From: CAKUIA01 sp044433115
GTDB lineage: Bacteria; Verrucomicrobiota; Verrucomicrobiia; Opitutales; Intestinicryptomonadaceae
Direction: 5' to 3'
Assembly (NCBI GenBank): GCA_044433115.1
Contig: JAWXTY010000008.1
Span: 1-57,317 of the forward strand
DNA length: 57,317 nt
The position numbers were made by a program, and so were the translations under genes. The notes beneath the pieces were generated by a model. It worked only from the letters and a program-made list of their open reading frames with translations, searched no databases and was not told the origin of the DNA. How positions within the stretch are numbered: position 1 is the stretch's first letter; the number at the start of each line of letters is the position of its first letter. Shown in pieces: positions 1-6,884 of this stretch.

Positions 1-2
1 GG

Positions 3-152
3 CAAATACAGCTTGCCTCTAAAGGTGGATTCTTTGAGTTAAGTTGCTTTCAACAAGTGGATTATCTTTGTGCAGTGCTTATGCGAACTGCAAGCTTAGA
101 CGACTTGTCTCGTAAATACCCAGATGCCATTGGCGAAAACTTTAGATGGTAA
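3..152 (+). CDS. 3' end of an unrecognised gene (5' end outside the window)
   Basis: Frame 3 is open from the window edge to a TAA at 150-152, giving about 49 residues that end in DAIGENFRW. The composition (mixed charged and hydrophobic residues, GGFFELSCFQQVDYLC near the start) looks like real protein, while the other two forward frames have stops within the first hundred bases. I do not recognise the family and assign no function. The next gene starts about 70 bp downstream on the same strand, so the two could belong to one transcription unit. Confidence 0.5.
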   Translation, partial: QIQLASKGGFFELSCFQQVDYLCAVLMRTASLDDLSRKYPDAIGENFRW

Positions 153-222
153 AATTTTAACCCCTAGTAACGATATTTATGAATTTTTCAAAAATAAAAT
201 TAATATAAACAGAAAGAATAAA

Positions 223-732
223 ATGAAAAATAACACAGAAAATATAAACATAACAACTATAACAAATGCAGTCAATGCTATGCAAAGTTTTAGTCGCAGG
301 CATGCTATAAAAGACGAAGCTTCCTTAGTTTGGGATGTGCTTAAGACCTATGATTTTGCTAGGGATAATATCATCTCTGTACTTGAAGAAGTGCTTATGC
401 AAATTCAGTTTGACGCCAACGCAGAAAGGCTTGGGCTTAGCAAACCTGAACGCTTTGTATTTAACAGAATTTGCTGTCTTGCACTCGGTATAAGGCATTC
501 GTTCTTTAACTACAAAGAGTTAATAAACAAACTCTTAAGCGATTACCCAATCGCCAGTTTGTACGGAATGTTTAGGCAGTGCGAGGCTTCCTATATGGAA
601 CATTGCGAGAACTTTGACCTCGACGGGAATGTCTGTTTGAGCAGACAAGAACTACCCCTTAATTCTTATGCTTACTTTATTTTATACGTCGAAAAATGGC
701 TCGAATTTATTGCTCTTATCATCGATATTTAG
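223..732 (+). CDS. Hypothetical helical protein, 169 aa
   Basis: The open frame begins at 124, but the ATG at 223 (MKNNTENINITT) is the better start: the codons before it overlap the preceding gene and are low-complexity Asn/Lys/Ile. The protein looks all-helical and soluble, with several Cys and aromatic residues in the C-terminal half (FNRICCLALGIRHSFF) and no signal peptide or membrane helix. I do not recognise a family. Its last 51 bases overlap the 3' end of a convergent gene at 682-1053, and its C-terminus (LEFIALIIDI) may read through a junction, so it could be truncated. It lies in a short accessory-looking stretch before the ars operon. Confidence 0.5.
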   Translation: MKNNTENINITTITNAVNAMQSFSRRHAIKDEASLVWDVLKTYDFARDNIISVLEEVLMQIQFDANAERLGLSKPERFVFNRICCLALGIRHSFFNYKELINKLLSDYPIASLYGMFRQCEASYMEHCENFDLDGNVCLSRQELPLNSYAYFILYVEKWLEFIALIIDI

Positions 733-1053
733 GCTTAATCCTTCACTTTGTGTATCGCAATCGTAAGCAAAAGATAATAAATGTGGTGCTAACAGCTTCC
801 AATTGTTTTCATTTTGAATAAAAATATGAGCATGAAAATTATCATCTTTGTTCCCCATGCAAATATTAACGAGCATTCTCTTCCATAGCTTTTCTAGATC
901 CGAGCTGTCGCCTTTCATTATTATAAATTCTGCTAATTCCAAGTAGCTATGTAAATTTGCAGATTCTACAGAGTTTTTAATTTTATATTTGTCGCCAAGC
1001 AATTTGTTTGCATTCTTTGATTTTGATCGATCAGATTTGCTTAAATATTCCAC
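682..1053 (-). CDS. Hypothetical protein, possibly 5'-truncated
   Basis: A GTG at 1053 gives 123 residues, charged and helical, with the segment LEKLWKRMLVNICMGNKDDN in the middle. The same frame stays open and protein-like upstream to about position 1191 (residues such as NPYEIVDNDNYKKIKVQAFW) but has no ATG, GTG or TTG there before the stop. The original N-terminus may therefore have been lost and the gene may be a remnant. The 3' end overlaps the convergent 223-732 gene by 51 bp. No family recognised, no signal peptide, no membrane segment. Confidence 0.4.
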   Translation of the reverse strand: MEYLSKSDRSKSKNANKLLGDKYKIKNSVESANLHSYLELAEFIIMKGDSSDLEKLWKRMLVNICMGNKDDNFHAHIFIQNENNWKLLAPHLLSFAYDCDTQSEGLSLNIDDKSNKFEPFFDV

Positions 1054-1159
1054 CCAAAAAGCCTGTACTTTGATTTTTTTATAGTTGTCATTGTCGACAA
1101 TTTCATATGGGTTTATAGAGTATTTAGGGATATTTAAATTAAATAATTCACATCTTCTA

Positions 1160-1243
1160 ACTATCGAAATAGAGAAGAATATAACCGTGCATTATGGTGA
1201 AGATAGTATAATCAATATTCACGTAGAACCAATTAAAGATTAA
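1160..1243 (+). pseudogene. Possible 3' remnant of a gene
   Basis: The plus frame ending at the TAA 1241-1243 reads TIEIEKNITVHYGEDSIINI and then HVEPIKD, a strikingly protein-like, beta-rich C-terminus. No convincing start codon precedes it. Upstream of about 1150 the frame runs antisense to the 682-1191 minus-strand frame. I read it as the tail of a gene whose front was deleted. It could also be a chance open frame. Confidence 0.25.
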
Positions 1244-1353
1244 TTTATAAAGCAAAAGAAAAATGGAAATAAAAGTATTCTTAGAGTATTTTTGTAGATT
1301 TAGATTGTTATCTTAAATAATATATTGATTTTATTCTATTTTGTAAAAAAAAT

Positions 1354-1386
1354 CTTGACAATCAAGAATAAAAACGCAAATATTAT
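1354..1386 (+). promoter_or_regulatory. Candidate ars promoter with overlapping ArsR operator dyad
   Basis: A perfect dyad CTTGA-caa-TCAAG occupies 1354-1366 and contains a consensus -35 box TTGACA (1355-1360). A -10-like TATTAT lies at 1381-1386, a long 20-bp spacing; AATATT at 1379 is an alternative. The site is 30-60 bp upstream of arsR. ArsR/SmtB repressors typically bind such dyads over their own promoter, so autorepression relieved by arsenite is the expected logic. Assignment rests on position and symmetry only. Confidence 0.4.
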
Positions 1387-1415
1387 GTCATTATATTAAA
1401 TAACTAAATATATTT

Positions 1416-1700
1416 ATGGAATATTCAAATTTAGATTTGTGCGAAAAAGAAGCTTTGTTTTTTAAGGCATTAGCTCACCCAACTCGTGTTTTTATTGTTA
1501 AGCAATTAGCTTTAAAAGAGCATTGTGTCTGTGAGATAGTCGATAAGCTAGATGTCAAATTTGCAACTATTAGCCAGCACTTATCAGTTTTGAAAAATGC
1601 AGGCATAGTTTCTGTAGATAAAAGAGGCAAAGAGGTTTATTATAGCTTGAATTGCCCTTGCATTTTAGAACTTTTTAAGTGCATTTCTAGGCAAATTTAA
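1416..1700 (+). CDS. arsR: ArsR/SmtB-family metalloregulatory repressor
   Basis: A 94-residue winged-helix repressor. The N-terminal helices carry FFKALAHPTRVFIVKQL, the classic ArsR opening. The metal-sensing helix has Cys37-Val-Cys39 (EHCVCEIVD), equivalent to the arsenic-binding ELCVCDL motif. The recognition helix TISQHLSVLKNAGIV and the wing RGKEVYYSL follow. Two more Cys (NCPC) lie near the C-terminus. It is the first gene of a five-gene ars operon and should repress it until As(III)/Sb(III) binds the Cys pair. The upstream dyad at 1354-1366 is the likely operator. Length and motifs are normal; only the exact inducer is uncertain. Confidence 0.9.
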   Translation: MEYSNLDLCEKEALFFKALAHPTRVFIVKQLALKEHCVCEIVDKLDVKFATISQHLSVLKNAGIVSVDKRGKEVYYSLNCPCILELFKCISRQI

Positions 1701-1753
1701 TTTTTTTACGAACATTCAATCATTCAACTAAATAACTAAACAAATTTTAAAAT

Positions 1754-2179
1754 ATGAAAAAGAAAATATTGATTTTATGTACTGGCAATTCTTGTAGAAG
1801 TCAAATGGCTCACGCTTTTTTACAGAGTTTTGACGAAAACTTAATTGTACGCTCTTCGGGAACACGCATTGCAAAACAAGTAAACCCTCTCGCTATAAAA
1901 GTTATGACAGAAGTAGGCATTGATATATCAACTCACAAGCCTACCCTCTTGGATAATTACATAGGCGAAAGCTGGGATTATGTAATTACAGTATGTGGCA
2001 ATGCAAAAGAAACTTGCCCTATATTTTCAGGAGAAGTTAAAAATCGCCTACATTTGGGCTTTGAAGACCCTTCTGAGGCTGTAGGAAACGAAGATTTCAT
2101 TATGTCTGAATTTAGGCGTATTAGAGACTCAATCAAAGAGACTTTCTACACTTTCTATATAGAAAATATCAAGGACTAA
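1754..2179 (+). CDS. arsC: Arsenate reductase, low-molecular-weight phosphatase (thioredoxin-coupled) type
   Basis: 141 residues of the LMW-PTP fold. The P-loop CTGNSCRS is at residues 9-16, with nucleophile Cys9 and Arg15. The redox pair of thioredoxin-dependent ArsC enzymes is present as Cys81 and Cys88 (VITVCGNAKETCPI). A DPSEAVG loop supplies the general-acid Asp. The enzyme should reduce arsenate to arsenite in the cytoplasm, with electrons passed through the Cys relay to thioredoxin. It lies 53 bp after arsR and 3 bp before the permease gene, so it is co-transcribed. The stretch before it repeats the AAATAACTAAA sequence also found just before arsR. Confidence 0.88.
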   Translation: MKKKILILCTGNSCRSQMAHAFLQSFDENLIVRSSGTRIAKQVNPLAIKVMTEVGIDISTHKPTLLDNYIGESWDYVITVCGNAKETCPIFSGEVKNRLHLGFEDPSEAVGNEDFIMSEFRRIRDSIKETFYTFYIENIKD

Positions 2180-2182
2180 ACT

Positions 2183-3151
2183 ATGATACAAAGCTTTGCA
2201 GATTGGCTCATTTACGACATTTTTGCCTTAGACAAAACTACGCACTTAGCTGCGGCTTTAAACTTTTTTGTTTATGATAGCCTAAAAATACTTTTGCTCA
2301 TTTTTGCAATAAGTGTAATAATGGGTATTGTTAATGCTTATTTTCCGATAGAAAAATTAAGAAATTTTTTAAACACTAGAAAACTCTATGGCTTAGAATA
2401 TTTCTTTGCTTCACTATTTGGTGCTATAACTCCATTTTGTTCTTGCTCAAGCATACCTCTATTCATAGGTTTTGTAAAGGGAGGTATTCCTCTTGGTGTA
2501 ACCTTTGCATACTTAATTACATCACCTTTAGTCAACGAAATTGCAATAGCAATGTTCTTGGGCACTTTTGGCGTGAAAACTACTTTGATATATCTCGCTT
2601 CTGGAATTTTACTAGGTATGATAGGGGGCTTTATCTTGGGTAAATTCAAGCTAGAAAAGTACTTGGATAAGTGGGTAATAGACTTACAAGAGACTTCAGA
2701 AAAAGAAACAGCCACTTTTAAAAGAGAGCAAACGCCTTTCTTGAAAATCCTACCTCAAGTTGTAAAAGACTCTTGGGGTATACTAAAAAGTGTTTATCTA
2801 TACGTGCTTATAGGTATTGCAATAGGAGGGATTATACACGGATATGTGCCTGAAGGATTTTTTGAAAATTACATCACAAAAGAGAACATTTTTGCAGTTC
2901 CTTTAGCTGTGGTTTGTGCAGTTCCTATGTATGCAAATGCGTCTGGGATAGTGCCTGTAGTTCAGGTATTTGTGGATAAGGGTATCCCACTCGGAACTGC
3001 GATTGCCTTGATGATGTCTGTCGTAGGCTTATCTCTACCAGAAGCAATTTTGCTAAGAAAAGTTATGACTTGGAAGCTAATTGCAATATTCTTTTCAACC
3101 GTAGCCTTGATGATTATATTTTCAGGCTACCTATTTAACATAATACTCTAA
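2183..3151 (+). CDS. ArsP/DUF318-family permease (organoarsenical or arsenite efflux)
   Basis: 322 residues with about eight to nine hydrophobic helices. The family signature FCSCSSIPLFIGFVKGGIPL lies near residue 90, followed by TFAYLITSPLVNEIA, and a second half repeats the pattern (VPMYANASGIVPVVQ, DKGIPLGTAIALMMS). A short charged cytoplasmic linker (LQETSEKETATFKREQ) splits the two halves. Members of this family export trivalent methyl and aromatic arsenicals (ArsP) or arsenite. Position in an ars operon, 3 bp after arsC and 12 bp before the ArsE/F gene, supports a role in arsenic efflux at the inner membrane. The precise substrate cannot be told from sequence. Confidence 0.82.
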   Translation: MIQSFADWLIYDIFALDKTTHLAAALNFFVYDSLKILLLIFAISVIMGIVNAYFPIEKLRNFLNTRKLYGLEYFFASLFGAITPFCSCSSIPLFIGFVKGGIPLGVTFAYLITSPLVNEIAIAMFLGTFGVKTTLIYLASGILLGMIGGFILGKFKLEKYLDKWVIDLQETSEKETATFKREQTPFLKILPQVVKDSWGILKSVYLYVLIGIAIGGIIHGYVPEGFFENYITKENIFAVPLAVVCAVPMYANASGIVPVVQVFVDKGIPLGTAIALMMSVVGLSLPEAILLRKVMTWKLIAIFFSTVALMIIFSGYLFNIIL

Positions 3152-3163
3152 AAAAGGAAAACA

Positions 3164-3919
3164 ATGAATATAAAGATTATAGGAAGTGGCTGTAAAAAAT
3201 GCGAAAACCTAAGCGATAGTGTAAAAAAAGTTGCAAGCGAAAACAATATAGATTGCACTATAGAAAAAATTACAGATATAGAAAAAATTATCGAAATGGG
3301 CATAGTAACAACCCCTGTGCTTATGATAGATGGCGAGAGTGTTGCTGTCGGCAAAGTACCTAGCGAAGGCGAGATTTTAGGCTATCTTAAAAAAGACGCA
3401 ACTGCGTGTTCTTGTAAAAAAGAAGCTAAGGAAAATTCTTGTGGCTGTGCTTGTAGTTGTGGCAAAAACAAAGGTAGCTCTGCTAAAAAACTTCTAAGTT
3501 TGCTACTTTTAGCATTTGTAATTATAAGTCTTGGCTATGTTGTTTATAGAGAAAGTTCAAGCCCTACACCTTCGCAATGTTGCACTAATGAAAATGTTAG
3601 TAGTGATACTCTAGTTGTCTATTATTTCCACGGAAACAAGCGTTGTTTTAGCTGTAATAACATAGAAAGCTTTACAAAGAAAACTCTTGAAGAAAAGTTT
3701 AAGGCAAAACTTGAAGATAGCTCTATAATCTTTAAATCTATAAATATAGAAGAGCCTCAAAACGAGCATTTCATAAAAGACTTTGCCTTGCCTTCAAGAT
3801 GTGTAGTTTTGCAAAAAGGCGATAAATTTGAAAGGCTCGAAAAGGTTTGGGAATATGCAAAGAACGAAGAAGCAATGTTGCCATATATAGAAAACAGCAT
3901 AAATAATTTTCTAAAATAA
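3164..3919 (+). CDS. ArsE-ArsF fusion: cytoplasmic mini-thioredoxin, Cys-rich linker, TM helix, periplasmic ArsF-like domain
   Basis: 251 residues in four blocks. Residues 1-77 form a small thioredoxin-like domain with Cys10-x-x-Cys13 and the cis-Pro segment VTTPVLMIDGE. Residues 82-99 form a Cys-rich linker with six Cys (82, 84, 93, 95, 97, 99). Residues about 110-127 form one membrane helix. Residues 145-251 form an ArsF-type domain with YYFHG before Cys161-x-x-Cys164. In Shewanella, separate ArsE and ArsF are both needed to reduce aromatic nitroarsenicals; here they appear joined in one chain that would carry thiol electrons across the membrane. arsG follows after 1 bp. The fusion and linker are seen directly; the activity is inferred. 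Confidence 0.78.
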   Translation: MNIKIIGSGCKKCENLSDSVKKVASENNIDCTIEKITDIEKIIEMGIVTTPVLMIDGESVAVGKVPSEGEILGYLKKDATACSCKKEAKENSCGCACSCGKNKGSSAKKLLSLLLLAFVIISLGYVVYRESSSPTPSQCCTNENVSSDTLVVYYFHGNKRCFSCNNIESFTKKTLEEKFKAKLEDSSIIFKSINIEEPQNEHFIKDFALPSRCVVLQKGDKFERLEKVWEYAKNEEAMLPYIENSINNFLK

Positions 3920-3920
3920 T

Positions 3921-4610
3921 ATGATTTTTGCAATATTTACAGCATTATGGTTGGGCTTATTGACAGCGATAAGCCCTTGTCCTTTAGCTACAAACATAGC
4001 TGCAATAAGTTTTCTAAGTAGAAAATTAGCCAATACAAAAAAGCTTTTATTAAGTGGGCTTTTTTATACTTTAGGCAGAGTTTTTACATATAGCATATTA
4101 GGCTTTGCTTTAGTTGGCTCTATGAATGCAGTGCCAGAACTTTCGCATATATTGCAAAAGTATATGAATTTATGTATGGGACCTCTTTTAATTTTAGTTG
4201 CTATGTTTTTGCTAAAACTAATAAGTTTAAATATAGGAGGCACAATAGGTCTTGTAAATAAAGTAAAAGATAGAATTGAAGAATACGGAGTTTTTGGCTC
4301 GTTTTTATTAGGGATACTTTTTGCTCTTAGCTTTTGCCCAACTTCAGCTGCATTGTTCTTTGGAAGTTTACTACCCCTTGCAGTAGAATTTAATTCAAAA
4401 CTGACACTGCCTATAATTTATGGAATTGCAACAGGGCTACCTGTAATTATATTTGCATTTTTAATTGCTTTTAGTGCTTCATTAGTGGCTAAAGCTTACA
4501 ATAAGATACAAATTTTTGAGCTTTGGGCGGGCAGAATTACAGGGATAGTTTTTTTGCTAGTTGGTCTTTATATGACATTAACAATTACATTAAAAATAAA
4601 TTTATTTTAA
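3921..4610 (+). CDS. arsG: ArsG-family aromatic arsenical efflux permease (CcdA/DsbD-like membrane protein)
   Basis: 229 residues, about six membrane helices. The protein opens with ALWLGLLTAISPCPLATNIA, the Ser-Pro-Cys-Pro motif of CcdA/DsbD-type thiol transporters, and its second half has the matching SFCPTSAALFFGSLLPL. In the described arsEFG system ArsG exports reduced amino-aromatic arsenicals. The paired Cys in helices 1 and 4 could alternatively pass electrons to the adjacent ArsE/F fusion. It is the last gene of the ars operon, directly after arsE/F with 1 bp between. A terminator-like hairpin appears only at 5027-5054. Confidence 0.8.
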   Translation: MIFAIFTALWLGLLTAISPCPLATNIAAISFLSRKLANTKKLLLSGLFYTLGRVFTYSILGFALVGSMNAVPELSHILQKYMNLCMGPLLILVAMFLLKLISLNIGGTIGLVNKVKDRIEEYGVFGSFLLGILFALSFCPTSAALFFGSLLPLAVEFNSKLTLPIIYGIATGLPVIIFAFLIAFSASLVAKAYNKIQIFELWAGRITGIVFLLVGLYMTLTITLKINLF

Positions 4611-4618
4611 TTGAAAAT

Positions 4619-4714
4619 TTAAGGGCAACATTTAGCTCCAGAACAACTCATCTGATTGGCATTTTCTTCTACTTGCTCTGCTTTGCTTATCTTTGTAGGG
4701 CAAAAGGCAAGCAA
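4619..4714 (-). pseudogene. Possible Cys-rich C-terminal remnant or short peptide
   Basis: On the minus strand a frame ending at 4619 reads LLAFCPTKISK, AEQVEENANQ and MSCSGAKCCP. The Cys-rich tail looks like real protein and would suit a metal- or thiol-related product beside an ars operon. There is no ATG: a TTG at 4714 gives 31 residues, and the frame is open further upstream without a good start. It runs antisense to the beginning of the recombinase remnant on the plus strand, so at most one of the two is genuine there. Speculative. Confidence 0.2.
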
Positions 4715-5000
4715 AGAAAAGAAAAAACGCCACTTTTTAGCAGCGATTCTACGTATGCACGAAGAGTTTTTGAAGAGTAATCTTTACCTACAAGACTTCG
4801 CCGAAAAGAAGAAATTGAAGCGTGGGATACTTGGCAGACGATTCCAAATGCTAACACGCCTAAGCCCCTCAGCAGTTGAGTTCATCATAGGCTTAATATA
4901 CGAAAAAGATACAAGCAAAATATCTTTTAACAAACTAGAGTCCATATCCAAAACCCCACCCCAGCTACACCTGAAATCTATCAAGGCTCTACTGAAATAG
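4656..5000 (+). pseudogene. C-terminal remnant of a large serine recombinase
   Basis: The frame encodes FLAAILRMHEEFL, LQDFAEKKKLKRGILGRRFQ and MLTRLSPSAVEFIIG. This resembles the C-terminal region of phage-type serine recombinases, where an AI.R.H..L helix precedes a helix-turn-helix ending in L.L.FL.P.IVEAI.G. The catalytic N-terminal domain is missing and the only start is a TTG at 4656, so this looks like a stranded tail of an integrase. It sits between the ars operon and a tyrosine recombinase, suggesting past integration and deletion. The similarity is judged by eye. Confidence 0.45.
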
Positions 5001-5026
5001 CCTAAAGATACAGAGTCAATCACAAA

Positions 5027-5054
5027 GCCAAGGAATAAACCCCTTGGCTTTTTT
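5027..5054 (+). terminator. Rho-independent terminator
   Basis: GCCAAGG (5027-5033) pairs with CCTTGGC (5042-5048) around an eight-base loop and is followed by six T. It would end transcription from the ars operon and the recombinase remnant. Confidence 0.75.
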
Positions 5055-5565
5055 CTTGGGCTATGGAAGTTGCTTGGGGCTTTTATTGAAGTTTGCTTTA
5101 TTGAATTAGGAATTTATAGGTAGAACTTAAGGCTTAGTTGGTAGGTATTTTACTAGACTTTGTTTTGAGCTTATGCAAAGTTTTGAGATAGCATTTGTGC
5201 AACATTTATATATTGTAGGGCTGGGCTTTTAGTAAATTTAGTCTAGGCGATACAGTGGATTTTGCTGTAGGTTTAGCTAGGTTTTTCTTCTCGTGTCTTA
5301 GCTCGATGTTGGACTTTGTGCTGTGGTTTACTCTAGGTGTTTTGCTGTAAAGTCGCGGGTTATCCTACATCTTTTTTGCAAAGTCAGGGGTGTCATCTTA
5401 TTGTACTTTGAACACGGGCAGTGCAGAGGCAAGCTTAAGCTCAATCCGGATAAATCCTCCTCGAGCTGCTTGCCAAGGGATACGTGCTTACAGCACTCCT
5501 CCCTTTGGAAACCCTGAATATGCTACGCATATTAGATAGAAGATAAGGGGATAATATATTATATC
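5055..5565. other. Non-coding stretch with clustered hairpins at its right end
   Basis: I see no convincing gene in this stretch. Its left two thirds are T- and G-rich on the plus strand. At 5428-5474 GGCAAGC pairs with GCTTGCC, with an inner AGCTC/GAGCT pair. At 5475-5505 AAGGGA pairs with TCCCTT, with an inner GTGCT/AGCAC pair. At 5517-5533 AATATGC-TAC-GCATATT is a perfect inverted repeat. Together these look like a structured RNA or a recombination or regulatory site next to the recombinase gene. Confidence 0.4.
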
Positions 5566-6690
5566 TTAAGGCAATTGATCATTTTGGGTGTTTATAGAAA
5601 AATACTTTTTAGCGTCAAGTTTGCTTATGTTTTGGAAGTTTATGTAGCGAGAACGTAGGAGGTGTAGATTGCTATGCCCCATATTAAGTTGAAGTCGAGC
5701 TAAGTCTTTGTAGTTCTTAGCGTGATACGAGGCGTAGGTATGGCGTAATACATCTTGGATCCATTTATTAAAGCCAGCATAATTGCGTAGAGATTTCCAT
5801 TTATATTGCCATTTAGTTGGTACTACATAAGAGCTTTCTGTTGATTTGAGGCGACAATCTTTCAGACAAGCTTTTAAGGGCTTACAAATTTCTATGTGGC
5901 GACAATCTTTCAGACAAGCTTTTAAGGGCTTACAAATTTCTATGTGGCGACAACCTCCTGTTTTGCTTGTATTGCGACGAATTGTGATGATGTTTTCTTC
6001 TAGGTCGATGTCTTGCCAAGTAAGGCGTTCGAGTTCTTGAGGGCGTATGCCTGCCCATATAAGAAGGGACACTCCTGCTTTGCAATCTCTAAATTTAGGG
6101 GTTTCAGAGGTCTTTATAAGCATTTTTATCTCGCTTAAGCTTAGTGCTTTTATTTCATTCTCAATAACTTTACGTTTTTGCACGAGTCTTACTACATTTC
6201 TATCTATCCATTCTTGACGAAGAGCGTAATTAAAAAAAGTATTAAGCATTCTGAGGGCTTTATTGAATTGAGGTGCAGTGTCGAAGCTTTCATTTAGCCA
6301 TTTTTGACAGTTGGTGAGTGTCAATTCTGAGAAGTTTAATTTTGCGAATTGAGGAAAACTACTAAATAGACGTTTAGCTAAGTATTTTATATCACGCAAC
6401 GAGGTGGGGCGTAGGTCTAGCTTGCTCTTTAGATATATATCGAAGCCATCTTTTATGCTCATATCTTTTATGTGTAAGTGTTTAAGTCCTGAATTTATGA
6501 CATTGCTGCAAAATTGAATATTGCTTGATTTTGTAGATTTTGCCTTGAAATCCAAGGTGTTTTTTATAAGCCTGACAGCATCTATCAGAGAAATTCCAGT
6601 GTCTTTTAAGATTTGAGTAGCTAAAATTGCTTCACTTTGCAAATCTTGGTGAGTATTTTTGTTGTTTGATGTAGTTTTGTTATTTTTCAT
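5566..6690 (-). CDS. Tyrosine recombinase/integrase with an internal 16-aa tandem duplication
   Basis: 374 residues. A core-binding domain (about 70-180, FDIYLKSKLDLRPTSLRDIK onward) is followed by a catalytic domain. Catalytic candidates are Arg216 (AGIRPQELERL), Lys243 (TSKTGG), Arg316 (DVLRHTYASYH), His339 (MGHS) and Tyr349 (RSRYI). The usual His three residues before the second Arg is Asp313. Residues 247-262 and 263-278 are an exact repeat encoded by a 48-bp tandem duplication, right after the beta-hairpin Lys; activity may be altered. The start codon ATG (6690-6688) overlaps one arm of an 18-bp inverted repeat whose other arm lies at 6864-6881. It is transcribed divergently from the operon at 7021 and may invert the segment between. 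Confidence 0.82.
   Translation of the reverse strand: MKNNKTTSNNKNTHQDLQSEAILATQILKDTGISLIDAVRLIKNTLDFKAKSTKSSNIQFCSNVINSGLKHLHIKDMSIKDGFDIYLKSKLDLRPTSLRDIKYLAKRLFSSFPQFAKLNFSELTLTNCQKWLNESFDTAPQFNKALRMLNTFFNYALRQEWIDRNVVRLVQKRKVIENEIKALSLSEIKMLIKTSETPKFRDCKAGVSLLIWAGIRPQELERLTWQDIDLEENIITIRRNTSKTGGCRHIEICKPLKACLKDCRHIEICKPLKACLKDCRLKSTESSYVVPTKWQYKWKSLRNYAGFNKWIQDVLRHTYASYHAKNYKDLARLQLNMGHSNLHLLRSRYINFQNISKLDAKKYFSINTQNDQLP
5851..5946. repeat. 48-bp perfect tandem duplication inside the recombinase gene
   Basis: The unit 5851-5898, beginning GCGACAATCTTTCAGACAAG, is repeated exactly at 5899-5946. A diverged third start (GCGACAACC) follows. The 48-bp period keeps the reading frame and duplicates 16 residues (CRHIEICKPLKACLKD). 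Confidence 0.95.
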
Positions 6691-6706
6691 AGTACACTTA
6701 ATACGT
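6689..6706. repeat. Left arm of an 18-bp perfect inverted repeat
   Basis: ATAGTACACTTAATACGT is the exact reverse complement of 6864-6881. Its first two bases are part of the recombinase start codon (ATG read on the minus strand at 6690-6688). The arms bracket 157 bp. An inversion would leave the recombinase coding sequence intact, because only the identical arm sequence and the inside segment change. Confidence 0.9.
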
Positions 6707-6856
6707 CATAGGGTTCTACCCTTTAAAATGGCTTGTTTAGCGAGAATGGACAACATTTAAATATAGGATTTTTTTTTAAATTTTTAAGACTTTAAAAGAT
6801 TTCTTTAATAAATTGTTATTGTTTAAATGATTTAGAAAAATAACAAACGAATACAC

Positions 6857-6884
6857 TTGACAAACGTATTAAGTGTACTATATC
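6857..6884 (+). promoter_or_regulatory. Promoter-like sequence facing the lipoprotein/kinase operon
   Basis: A consensus -35 TTGACA (6857-6862) is separated by 16 bp from TATATC (6879-6884), pointing toward the gene at 7021. The -35 lies inside the segment bracketed by the 18-bp repeats and the -10 straddles the outer edge of the right arm, so inversion would separate them. A looser dyad, TACACTT (6852-6858) and AAGTGTA (6871-6877), overlaps it and could be an operator. Confidence 0.45.
6864..6881. repeat. Right arm of an 18-bp perfect inverted repeat
   Basis: ACGTATTAAGTGTACTAT, reverse complement of 6689-6706. It overlaps the promoter-like sequence 6857-6884. The 157 bp between the arms are very AT-rich and contain no gene. 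The remainder up to 7020 holds only the leader of the next operon. Confidence 0.9.

Noticed and set aside
4523..4780. 85-aa plus-strand open frame overlapping arsG
   Set aside because: It starts inside arsG in another frame and lacks protein-like composition.
5323..5517. 64-aa open frame on the plus strand
   Set aside because: Odd Cys/Ser/Leu composition, no ribosome site, and it crosses several hairpins; not protein-like.
5851..5946. CRISPR-like direct repeats
   Set aside because: Two adjacent in-frame copies without spacer inside a coding gene; a simple duplication.
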